This document shows positions 6,611 through 13,291 of a DNA stretch of 13,291 bases, in pieces; the stretch's first letter is position 1, and every line of letters starts with the position of its first letter. The notes beneath the pieces are model-generated. The model made no database searches and was not told where the DNA came from. It saw nothing but the letters and a program-made list of their open reading frames with translations. This DNA comes from an uncultured Saprospiraceae bacterium (GTDB lineage: Bacteria > Bacteroidota > Bacteroidia > Chitinophagales > Saprospiraceae). Both the position numbers and the translations under genes were made by a program. The DNA is taken from NCBI GenBank assembly GCA_937926205.1, contig CALEYL010000064.1, positions 1 through 13,291 of the forward strand, read 5' to 3'.

Positions 6611-6679
6611 ATGAGTGAAAATGGGATGTTTAGGATGTTCAGTAAGTACCGGAAACGGCAAAGTTTCCGGATGCAATAG
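6611..6679 (+). other. Possible 22-codon upstream ORF overlapping the ricT start in another frame
   Basis: ATG at 6611 is 8 nt after AGGAGG (6597-6602), a spacing better than either ricT start has (12 nt for GTG 6615, 18 nt for ATG 6621). It would encode MSENGMFRMFSKYRKRQSFR plus two residues, ending at TAG 6677-6679, and so overlaps ricT in a different frame. The peptide is basic and I do not recognise it. Bacteroidota rarely depend on Shine-Dalgarno pairing, so the AGGAGG may be accidental. Confidence 0.25.
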
Positions 6680-8138
6680 CAAGGGGGGCTGTTCTTCAAC
6701 AGGCTGCTCCACCGGCGGGTGCAACCGCCTCAACACTTTCGACTGGTTGTCGGACATGGATATTTATGATGTAGAGGCCTACGATATTGTGGAAGTCAGC
6801 TTCAAAAATGGCGCCCGCAAACAATTTTTCCGCAATCAGACCAATACTTCCACAGGCGATATGGTCATCGTGGATACCGGCAACGGATACGACGTCGGAC
6901 GCATCAGTCTGAGCGGCGATTTGGTGCGACTTCAAATGAAGAAAAAGCGGACCAGCGACGAAAGCATTACACAGGAAGTCGTTCGGAAAGCCAATGAGCG
7001 CGACCTCGAACGGTTGCAGGAAGCCCGCGAACTGGACACACCGGCCATGATCAGGGCCAGGGCCATTGCACGAACGCTTAACCTCGATATGAAGATTGGC
7101 GATGTGGAGTTCCAGGGAGATTTACGCAAAGCGACCTTTTTCTACACGGCTGAAGGCAGGGTGGATTTTCGGGAACTGATCCGCCATTTTGCCAAAGAAT
7201 TCAAGGTTAAAGTTGAAATGCGCCAGATTGGCGCCCGGCAGGAATCAGCCCGTGTCGGAGGCATTGGCTCCTGTGGCCGTGAACTGTGTTGTTCCACCTG
7301 GCTGAGCGATTTTAAGTCGGTATCTACCGGCGCTGCACGCTACCAGAACCTCGCCATCAATCAGTCGAAGCTCTCCGGGCAGTGCGGCCGCCTGAAATGT
7401 TGTCTGAATTACGAACTGGACACCTACATGGATGCGCTGGAACAATTTCCTTCCAATGCAGAAAGGATAGAAACCAGAGCAGGGCGCGCCATTTTAGTGA
7501 AAACCGATATCTTCAAGAAGCTGCTCTACTACGCCTACGAGGGCGATTCAGGTAAAGGCAAATTATACGCCATTGACCTGGCTCAGGTAAAAGAAATCAT
7601 TAAAATGAATGCGTCCGGTGAAAAACCAACGGACCTCAAAGCTGTTCATGTAGTAGAACTGGAAGACGAAAACGATGAAGACCGCGACATGGGCTTCGAA
7701 GACGTAACCGGCGCTGTGGAATTGCCGGAAGAACAACGCCGGAAAAAGAAGAAAAAGAAAAAAAATCGCCCGGGAGGCGGAGAATCAGGAGGCGGAAATT
7801 TTCAAAACAACCGGGACAGATCAGGCGATAACCGTCCGCCGAAACAAGGCCCTCCATCCGAAAGAGGCCCACAAGCTGATCGGCAAAATCGCCCCGACCG
7901 GCCGGAAGGACAGAATAGACCGAACCGCCCCGACCGGCAAAATCGCCCCGACCGGCCTGAAAGACAGGATCGGCCAAACGAACGCCAGGACAGACCGCCA
8001 CTCGAAAACAAAGGAGATGGTCAAACACCTCCTCCATCCGGGAACAACAATAACAACAACCGGAGAGACCGGAACCGGCGCAAAAAGAAAAAAAATAAAG
8101 GCGGCGGCGGAAACAAGCCGCCAGAAGGCACCTCATAA
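6621..8138 (+). CDS. ricT: PSP1-domain iron-sulfur protein RicT (YaaT-like) with a disordered C-terminal tail
   Basis: A 505-residue protein related to Bacillus RicT/YaaT, part of a [4Fe-4S]-containing complex that assists RNase Y-dependent mRNA maturation there. The hallmark motifs are GSCGRELCCSTWL (216-228) and SGQCGRLKCCLNYE (252-265), with Cys at 218, 223, 224, 255, 260 and 261. The PSP1 domain covers roughly 55-200. A Cys-rich leader, characteristic in my recollection of Bacteroidota homologues, has Cys at 3, 6, 18, 24, 29 and 34 and ends in GGCNRLNTFDWLS. From about 373 the protein becomes a low-complexity tail of Lys, Arg, Asn, Pro, Asp and Gly, bounded by two poly-Lys patches, which looks disordered and RNA-binding. 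Start: an in-frame stop at 6612-6614 limits the choice to GTG 6615 or ATG 6621; I prefer the ATG because the family begins MGC. Following holB is the Firmicutes order, but no RicA or RicF genes are here. Confidence 0.9.
   Translation: MGCLGCSVSTGNGKVSGCNSKGGCSSTGCSTGGCNRLNTFDWLSDMDIYDVEAYDIVEVSFKNGARKQFFRNQTNTSTGDMVIVDTGNGYDVGRISLSGDLVRLQMKKKRTSDESITQEVVRKANERDLERLQEARELDTPAMIRARAIARTLNLDMKIGDVEFQGDLRKATFFYTAEGRVDFRELIRHFAKEFKVKVEMRQIGARQESARVGGIGSCGRELCCSTWLSDFKSVSTGAARYQNLAINQSKLSGQCGRLKCCLNYELDTYMDALEQFPSNAERIETRAGRAILVKTDIFKKLLYYAYEGDSGKGKLYAIDLAQVKEIIKMNASGEKPTDLKAVHVVELEDENDEDRDMGFEDVTGAVELPEEQRRKKKKKKKNRPGGGESGGGNFQNNRDRSGDNRPPKQGPPSERGPQADRQNRPDRPEGQNRPNRPDRQNRPDRPERQDRPNERQDRPPLENKGDGQTPPPSGNNNNNNRRDRNRRKKKKNKGGGGNKPPEGTS
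7878..7968 (+). repeat. 54-bp tandem duplication inside the ricT tail
   Basis: A 37-bp segment at 7878-7914 recurs at 7932-7968 with three single-base differences, 54 bp apart; both copies hold CGGCAAAATCGCCCCGACCG. It encodes DRQNRPDRPEGQ and DRQNRPDRPERQ within a run of Arg-Pro-Asp/Asn units. The 54-bp step keeps the reading frame, adding 18 residues per copy, so unit number could vary between strains without breaking the gene. Confidence 0.8.
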
Positions 8139-8177
8139 AACGATAAGGTTTGAACTTGATTAAAAACATTGAATAGA

Positions 8178-9581
8178 ATGAAATACGACGTAACAGTCAT
8201 CGGCTCAGGGCCGGGGGGATATGTTGCAGCCATTCGTGCGGCGCAGTTGGGCTTTAAAACCGCCATCATTGAAAAATACGATTCTTTAGGGGGCACCTGT
8301 CTGAATGTCGGTTGTATTCCCTCCAAAGCATTGCTCGATTCTTCTGAGCACTATCACAATGCCAGGGAGAAATTTGAGGAACACGGCATCGAACTGAAAA
8401 GCCTGAAGGTGAACATGCCCCAGATGATCAAGCGCAAAAATGAAGTGGTCGATCAAACGGTCAAAGGGCTTGGTTTTCTGATGCGCAAGAACAAAATAAC
8501 GGTGTACACCGGACTTGGCTCTTTCGTATCACCGACCCGCATCAGCATCGTCAAAAAAGACGGAACTAAGGAAGAAATTGAGAGCGAACGGGTCATCATT
8601 GCCACTGGCTCAAAACCCATTACGCCCGAAAATTTTAACTACGATAAAAAACGCGTCATCACCTCTACCGAAGCCCTCAATATTTCCGGGGTGCCCAAAA
8701 AAATGGTCATCATCGGCGGCGGGGTTATCGGCCTGGAACTTGGCTCGGTATATGCCAGACTGGGCACAGAGATTGAGGTGGTGGAATACCTCGACCGCAT
8801 CCTGCCGGGTATGGATCTGGACTGTGCCAAAGAACTGATGCGCGCCCTTAAGAAAATCGGAATCAAGTTTCACCTCAGCCACATGGTTACGGGGGTTAAG
8901 GCCGGCAAAAACGGCGCGGTGGTCAGCGTTCAAAAACGCGACTCGGAGGAAACTTTTAATCTGGAAGCCGATTATTGCCTGGTTGCCATTGGGCGCCGGC
9001 CTTATACCCATGGCCTTGGCCTCGAAAATGCCGGCGTTCAAACCGACGAAAAGGGCCGCATTCTGGTAAATGAGCACTTAGAAACAAATGTCAAAGGCAT
9101 TTACGCCATTGGCGACGTCATCCGGGGCGCCATGCTGGCCCACAAAGCAGAAGAAGAGGGCGTATTTGTGGCAGAAACCATGGCAGGCCAACATCCGCAT
9201 ATTGATTACAACCTCATTCCGGGTGTCGTTTATACCTGGCCGGAGATGGCGGGAGTTGGAAAAACAGAAGAGCAACTTCAGCAGGAAGGGATTCCGTTTA
9301 AAAAAGGAAAATTCCCATTCTCTGCACTCGGGCGTGCCCGTGCCAGCATGGATACAGAAGGCATCGTGAAAATCCTCGCACACAAAGACACCGATGAAAT
9401 TCTCGGCGTTCACATGGTTGGTCCCCGCACCGCCGACATGATCGCGGAGGCGGTAGCGCTGATGGAGTTCAGGGCTTCTGCTGAAGACGCTGCCCGTATG
9501 AGCCATGCGCACCCTACTTATACAGAAGCTTTTAAAGAGGCTGCCCTGGCTGCGACCGATAACCGGCCCCTGCACATGTAA
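8178..9581 (+). CDS. lpdA: Dihydrolipoyl dehydrogenase (E3)
   Basis: A 467-residue FAD/NAD-dependent disulfide oxidoreductase that re-oxidises dihydrolipoyl groups of the pyruvate, 2-oxoglutarate and branched-chain dehydrogenases and of the glycine cleavage system. The FAD-binding GSGPGG is at 9-14. The redox pair is Cys41 and Cys46 in GGTCLNVGCIPSKALL (38-53). The NAD-binding stretch IIGGGVIGLELGSVYARLG follows in the middle, and the second FAD motif is AIGDVIRGAMLAHKAEEEG. The catalytic His445 and Glu450 lie in HAHPTYTEA (443-451). All key residues are present and length is normal. I used ATG 8178 rather than TTG 8169 because MKYDVTVIGSGPGG is the standard family opening. No E1 or E2 genes are adjacent, so this is a stand-alone E3, 39 nt after ricT. 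Confidence 0.96.
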   Translation: MKYDVTVIGSGPGGYVAAIRAAQLGFKTAIIEKYDSLGGTCLNVGCIPSKALLDSSEHYHNAREKFEEHGIELKSLKVNMPQMIKRKNEVVDQTVKGLGFLMRKNKITVYTGLGSFVSPTRISIVKKDGTKEEIESERVIIATGSKPITPENFNYDKKRVITSTEALNISGVPKKMVIIGGGVIGLELGSVYARLGTEIEVVEYLDRILPGMDLDCAKELMRALKKIGIKFHLSHMVTGVKAGKNGAVVSVQKRDSEETFNLEADYCLVAIGRRPYTHGLGLENAGVQTDEKGRILVNEHLETNVKGIYAIGDVIRGAMLAHKAEEEGVFVAETMAGQHPHIDYNLIPGVVYTWPEMAGVGKTEEQLQQEGIPFKKGKFPFSALGRARASMDTEGIVKILAHKDTDEILGVHMVGPRTADMIAEAVALMEFRASAEDAARMSHAHPTYTEAFKEAALAATDNRPLHM

Positions 9582-9626
9582 TCCCTCATAACTGTTTTTT
9601 TCAACCCAAACAAATTACAGAACAGT

Positions 9627-11411
9627 ATGAAAAAATTATTGGGCTTTTCACTCCTGGCAGCAGCTCTGGCTGTAGCGTGGACGAACACTGTGTCGGGCGA
9701 CTGGAAAACAAAAGTGGATTCCGGTGTGCTGGCAGCCGCAGAAAGCGGATCAGTGGTAGAATGTCTGATTCTGTTGGAAAAGCAGGCCGATGTTTCCGCA
9801 GCCCGCCAATTAAAGGCCAAGGCAGAAAAAGGCGCGTTTGTGTGGCAAAGCCTTCAGGCAGTTGCCCGTCAAACGCAGGGCCCTGTGAAACAAGTTTTGG
9901 AAAACGCAGGCCTTTCATATCGGTCATTTTCGATTGTAAACGCCATCTATGCTAAGGTGGATATTCAGGTCCTGCAAAGGATTGCCAGCCTGGATGCTGT
10001 GCGCCAGGTTCAACCCAATCCCTGGGTGAAAATGGAAGAACCCCTTAGGGATCGTGAAACGGGGATTACGTTTCGGGAAGGCGTAGAATGGGGCATTGAA
10101 CGCATCAATGCCGACGATGTCTGGGCAATGGGATACACCGGCCAGGGCATTGTGGTTGGCGGAGAAGATACCGGATATGACTGGCAACACCCGACGCTCA
10201 TCAACAAATACAGGGGGTGGGATGGCGCAACTGCCGACCACAATTACAATTGGCACGATGCCATCCACAGCATCAATCCGCTGAACAACGACACGATGCC
10301 AACTCCGGAGTCTAACCCCTGTGGCCTGAGCATCCTGGCGCCTTGCGACGATTTTGGACATGGCACCCACACCATGGGCACTATGGTTGGCGACGACGGA
10401 CAGGGCAATCAGATTGGCGTGGCGCCCGGCGCGCGCTGGATCGCCTGCCGCAACATGGAGCGCGGTTGGGGCAGCCCGGTTTCTTACATCGAGTGCTTTG
10501 AATGGTTTTTAGCGCCCACCAATCTGGAAAATCAAAACCCGGATCCCTCTAAAGCGCCTCACGTCATCAACAATTCCTGGGGCTGCCCGCCTGAAGAAGG
10601 GTGCAATGAAATGAATTTTGCGACGATGAATGCTGTAGTCGACAACCTGAAAGCCGCAGGTATTGTGGTAGTGGTATCGGCAGGCAATTCCGGTAGTAGT
10701 TGTGAATCCATAAGAAATCCTGCCGCCATTTATGAGAACGCTTTCAGCATCGGCGCCTCGCGGCCAAGCGGCGACACCATTGCCGGGTTCAGCAGCCGGG
10801 GCCCGGTAACGGTCGACGGCAGCGGCCGTATGAAACCCAATGTCGTGGCGCCAGGTGTTGGGGTGCGCTCCTGCACACCCAATGGGAATTTTGCGGTTTT
10901 TAGCGGTACGAGTATGGCAGGCCCACACACAGCAGGCCTGGTTGCCTTACTGCTTTCTGCCAATCCCGAACTGATTGGCGATGTGGAAGCCGTTGAAACC
11001 ATCATCGAACAAACCGCGGTACCCATGCGCACCAACCAGATGTGTGGGGATATTTCAGGATTGGACGTGCCAAACTATACTTACGGTTATGGCCGGGTAG
11101 ACGCACTCGCCGCTGTGGAACTGGCGCTTACCCTGGTAAACGCCGACGAACCTCTCGCCGATAAAACTTACATCAGCGTATCCCCTAACCCTTTTGATCA
11201 GGAACTGTTGCTGCGCTTCAGGGAGCTGAAAGGCAAAGTAAGTTTTGAATTATACAGCGCTTCCGGACAACGGGTGTTGCATCAGGAATTGGAATTGCAG
11301 GGGAATGCAGAAGAAAAAAGCATCCGAACGGGGAATTTGCCTTCCGGGGTTTATCTTTACAAAGTCATCAGCGGCAAACGCACCTTTGGTGGCAAAGTGC
11401 TGAAACCCTGA
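9627..11411 (+). CDS. Secreted S8 (subtilisin-family) serine peptidase with T9SS sorting domain
   Basis: A 594-residue secreted protease, closest in feel to bacillopeptidase F-like subtilases. A Sec signal peptide covers about 1-24. A propeptide (inhibitor I9-like) spans about 40-137. The S8 domain runs about 155-500. The catalytic triad is Asp181 (EDTGYDWQHP), His245 (GHGTHTMG) and Ser429 (GTSMAGPHTAG), with the oxyanion Asn354 in SAGNSG. An insert between Asp and His (about 192-240) holds DHNYNWHDAIH and two Cys. More Cys at 274, 290, 320, 326 and 359 suggest disulfides, consistent with an exported protein. The C-terminal 516-594 is a type A T9SS sorting domain: VSPNPF, a middle FELYSASGQ strand, then LPSGVYLYKV and the basic end GGKVLKP. 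Family knowledge says this domain is cleaved on export through the Por/T9SS machinery. Its substrate is unknown; no dedicated partner gene is adjacent. Confidence 0.93.
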   Translation: MKKLLGFSLLAAALAVAWTNTVSGDWKTKVDSGVLAAAESGSVVECLILLEKQADVSAARQLKAKAEKGAFVWQSLQAVARQTQGPVKQVLENAGLSYRSFSIVNAIYAKVDIQVLQRIASLDAVRQVQPNPWVKMEEPLRDRETGITFREGVEWGIERINADDVWAMGYTGQGIVVGGEDTGYDWQHPTLINKYRGWDGATADHNYNWHDAIHSINPLNNDTMPTPESNPCGLSILAPCDDFGHGTHTMGTMVGDDGQGNQIGVAPGARWIACRNMERGWGSPVSYIECFEWFLAPTNLENQNPDPSKAPHVINNSWGCPPEEGCNEMNFATMNAVVDNLKAAGIVVVVSAGNSGSSCESIRNPAAIYENAFSIGASRPSGDTIAGFSSRGPVTVDGSGRMKPNVVAPGVGVRSCTPNGNFAVFSGTSMAGPHTAGLVALLLSANPELIGDVEAVETIIEQTAVPMRTNQMCGDISGLDVPNYTYGYGRVDALAAVELALTLVNADEPLADKTYISVSPNPFDQELLLRFRELKGKVSFELYSASGQRVLHQELELQGNAEEKSIRTGNLPSGVYLYKVISGKRTFGGKVLKP

Positions 11412-11468
11412 TCACAGGCTTTCGTAACGTGACTCATGCTCTACCAATTATGAAAAACATTGCTATCC

Positions 11469-12626
11469 ATGAGTAATAACACCCAGGTAAAAAACATCGG
11501 ACAACGCGTTGCCGTTGGTGCGTCTTTGCTGATTGTAGCGTGGTTGATGTACGTTTTCAACCAGATTGTATTTTATACGATTGCAGCCTGGGTCATTTCA
11601 TTACTGGGGCGGCCATTGATGCATTTTTTCCAAAACCGCCTTCATTTTGGAAAATGGAAAGCCGGCACAGGGCTCTGCGCCATGCTTACGCTGACCAGCT
11701 TTTTTCTTATTTTTCTGATGCTCATCCTGCTTTTTGTACCGCTGCTCATCAAGCAAACCGCCAACCTTGCTGATGTTGACTACGCAAGGATCGCAGTTGC
11801 ACTTGACGAACCTTTTCAAAGTGTACTGCAATGGCTTGCAGCAAAAGGCCTGCATCCTCCGCAGCAATCTTTAGAGAGCATTCTTACCGAAACATTTCAG
11901 CGCTATTTTAATCCGGGCATCATTGGTACCTTCTTCACAAACCTGATTTTTGCAGCCGGCAACATTGCAATTGCTTTGTTTGCCGTTGTGTTTATGGCCT
12001 TTTTCTTCATCAAGGAGGAAAACCTGTTGGTCAGTTTTATTTCTGCACTTTTGCCTGCCCGCTATGAAAACCAGGTACGGAATGCGGTTGGGGAAACGAG
12101 CCGTATGCTGGGGCGCTATTTTAGTGCCATCGCCATCCAGATTACCACCATCACCTTATATTTATCGATCTGGTTGTCGATTTTAGGGGTGCAAAATGCT
12201 ATCCTTATTGCCTTATTTGCTGCGCTGATGAACGTGATCCCGTATATCGGCCCACTTATTGGCGGCCTGGTGGGGATCGGGCTTACGCTGACTTCCAGCC
12301 TTGATCTCGAATTTTACAACCAGATGCTGCCACTGCTGGGCAAAGTTTTTTTGGTGTTTTTTACGGTGCAGCTCATGGATAACTACCTCATACAGCCCTT
12401 TCTGTTTTCAACCAGCGTTATGGCGCATCCGCTCGAAATATTTGTCGTTACGCTGGTTGGCGCCCAATTGGGCGGCATTACCGGCATGGTATTGGCCATC
12501 CCGGGGTATACCGTACTGCGCGTCATTGCACGGGAATTCCTGAGCCGGTACCGGATCGTTCAGAAAATGACCGACCGGATGGATGAGGGCGGAGAAGAAG
12601 AGGATCTGGCTGCGGCGACGAATTAA
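11469..12626 (+). CDS. AI-2E family transporter (PerM/YdiK/TqsA superfamily permease)
   Basis: A 385-residue inner-membrane protein. Likely helices lie at about 14-31, 33-48, 68-92, 157-181, 217-239, 243-274, 290-305 and 322-352, with the typical soluble, amphipathic segment between helices 3 and 4. Family motifs are NVIPYIGPLIGGLVGIGLTL (255-274), DNYLIQPFLFS (304-314) and HPLEIFVVTLVGAQLGGITG (320-339). A short acidic tail (EGGEEEDL, 373-380) ends the protein. Members export quorum-sensing AI-2, export other small molecules, or act as Na+/H+ antiporters; the substrate cannot be inferred. I prefer ATG 11469 over TTG 11460. An 8-codon ORF (ATG 11450, stop 11474-11476) overlaps the start. The stop is shared with the opposing gene through TTAA at 12623-12626, so no terminator lies between them. 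Confidence 0.9.
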   Translation: MSNNTQVKNIGQRVAVGASLLIVAWLMYVFNQIVFYTIAAWVISLLGRPLMHFFQNRLHFGKWKAGTGLCAMLTLTSFFLIFLMLILLFVPLLIKQTANLADVDYARIAVALDEPFQSVLQWLAAKGLHPPQQSLESILTETFQRYFNPGIIGTFFTNLIFAAGNIAIALFAVVFMAFFFIKEENLLVSFISALLPARYENQVRNAVGETSRMLGRYFSAIAIQITTITLYLSIWLSILGVQNAILIALFAALMNVIPYIGPLIGGLVGIGLTLTSSLDLEFYNQMLPLLGKVFLVFFTVQLMDNYLIQPFLFSTSVMAHPLEIFVVTLVGAQLGGITGMVLAIPGYTVLRVIAREFLSRYRIVQKMTDRMDEGGEEEDLAAATN

Positions 12627-13147
12627 GCCCGCCTTTCAGTCTTCGTCCGAAACATCACCTTCCACCCATAGCGGATCACCAGCAGCAGGCCGACAAAAAT
12701 CAGCAGGGCCACGCCGATGGGCATGTAGGAAAAAACGATGATGTGCGTGCGTTCGAAAATCCACATCAGGATCAGGGTAGCTGCGATGACGGTAATCAGG
12801 GCTGAAATTTTGTCAAAACCCGGAATATGATCGAAATCGACATTGCGCCGAATGAGCCACAGCGTGAGGATCATGGAAAGAAAAGGCAGAATTTGGGTAT
12901 AAATATCGGTGTCGAAAATGCTGCGGCGCTCAAAAGCAAAGAGATACACATTCAAAGTGATGGCAAAAATACCCGGCACACAGGCTAAGTAGACCAATAC
13001 GGCATAAAGTTGCTTCCAGGGGGTCAGATGCCCTTCATCTTTTCCCAGCAGACCAGCCAGCAAGGCCGCAAATGGGACGATGCAAAAGAAAAACAGCACG
13101 TAAGCCGGATTGTCGCCGATCAGGTCGAATAGTTCGCGTAGTGTCAT
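12623..13147 (-). CDS. Conserved hypothetical five-helix membrane protein
   Basis: A 174-residue very hydrophobic protein with probable helices at about 15-34, 46-71, 84-99, 114-130 and 138-159, and a basic C-terminus (RTKTERRA). I do not assign a named family. The stretches WKQLYAVLVYLACVPGIFAI (44-63), FERRSIFDTDIYTQILP (72-88) and FDHIPGFDK (105-113) look conserved and resemble uncharacterised Bacteroidota proteins I have seen. There is no signal peptide cleavage site or catalytic motif. It converges on the AI-2E permease, sharing the TTAA stop bases. Its start is 1 nt from the 88-bp tandem repeat at 13149, so its leader must lie in repeat DNA. No -7 box (CAAAnnTA on the plus strand) is visible in the part shown, so its promoter lies outside the window or is atypical. 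Confidence 0.75.
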   Translation of the reverse strand: MTLRELFDLIGDNPAYVLFFFCIVPFAALLAGLLGKDEGHLTPWKQLYAVLVYLACVPGIFAITLNVYLFAFERRSIFDTDIYTQILPFLSMILTLWLIRRNVDFDHIPGFDKISALITVIAATLILMWIFERTHIIVFSYMPIGVALLIFVGLLLVIRYGWKVMFRTKTERRA

Positions 13148-13148
13148 G

Positions 13149-13291
13149 TTGTTTTAGTTGGCAGTTGTTTAGTTTGCAGTTGGCAGTTTGGAGTGTGCTT
13201 ATGATTGACAGCATATTTTCAGATTGAGCAGCCAGATTGTTTTAGTTGGCAGTTGTTTAGTTTGCAGTTGGCAGTTTGGAGTGTGCTTATG
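13149..13291 (+). repeat. 88-bp tandem repeat of the TTGGCAG family, running off the window
   Basis: Bases 13149-13203 recur exactly as 13237-13291, a perfect 55-bp match at an 88-bp spacing, and the second copy is cut by the window end. Within a unit the heptamer theme repeats: AGTTGGC, AGTTGTT, AGTTTGC, AGTTGGC, AGTTTGG. The remaining part of the unit (13204-13236) is AT-rich and non-heptameric. The copy number beyond the edge is unknown. The array abuts the start codon of the minus-strand membrane protein. Confidence 0.9.

Noticed and set aside
6403..6620. Intrinsic terminator after holB
   Set aside because: The only strong hairpin (6556-6596) is followed by AGGAGG and not by a T-run, and the heptamer arrays cannot form a self-complementary stem.
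7636..8169. 177-residue minus-strand ORF and smaller neighbours at 7802-8024
   Set aside because: These are shadows of the repetitive, GC-rich ricT tail; the Ser/Arg/Gly-rich translation simply mirrors the repeats.

Overview
The window looks like a piece of a Bacteroidota chromosome, most likely from the Saprospiria (Lewinella/Haliscomenobacter-like). The evidence is a secreted subtilase with a C-terminal Por/T9SS-type sorting domain, two TACCTTTG boxes matching the Bacteroidota -7 promoter consensus TAnnTTTG, a DUF4834-like small protein, a RicT/PSP1 protein with a Bacteroidota-style Cys-rich N-terminus, and moderate GC content. The genus is inference. I see no tRNA, rRNA, CRISPR array, transposase or phage gene.

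Layout. Positions 1-338 hold no gene; they are filled with repeats built on the heptamer TTGGCAG/CTGCCAA, in both orientations. On the minus strand, a wzz-like chain-length regulator (1816-2919) overlaps a Wzy/O-antigen-ligase-type polymerase (339-1826). This is a two-gene surface-polysaccharide unit transcribed away from a divergent promoter region (2920-3106). On the plus strand from 3107 runs a dense housekeeping series: a 55-residue DUF4834-like membrane peptide, an RluA-family pseudouridine synthase, rsmG, a glutathione peroxidase-family thiol peroxidase, holB (DNA polymerase III delta prime), ricT, lpdA (dihydrolipoyl dehydrogenase), a T9SS-exported S8 peptidase and an AI-2E-family permease. 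A minus-strand five-helix membrane protein (12623-13147) converges on the permease, and the two genes share the four bases TTAA as their stop codons. From 13149 to the right edge is an 88-bp tandem repeat of the same TTGGCAG family as the left edge.

How the genes work together. rluA, rsmG, holB and ricT form a translation, replication and RNA-metabolism group; the holB-ricT order is also found in Firmicutes. lpdA supplies the E3 subunit of 2-oxo acid dehydrogenases, the Gpx protein detoxifies peroxides, and the wzz/wzy pair and the subtilase act at the cell surface. No single new system is evident.

The most unusual material is non-coding. Three unrelated heptanucleotide tandem families (CTGCCAA, GGTTAAA, CCGTCYA) lie in gaps within 13 kb, and one of them supplies the stop codon of holB. 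A strong hairpin abuts an AGGAGG upstream of ricT, in front of a 22-codon ORF that overlaps the ricT start in another frame.
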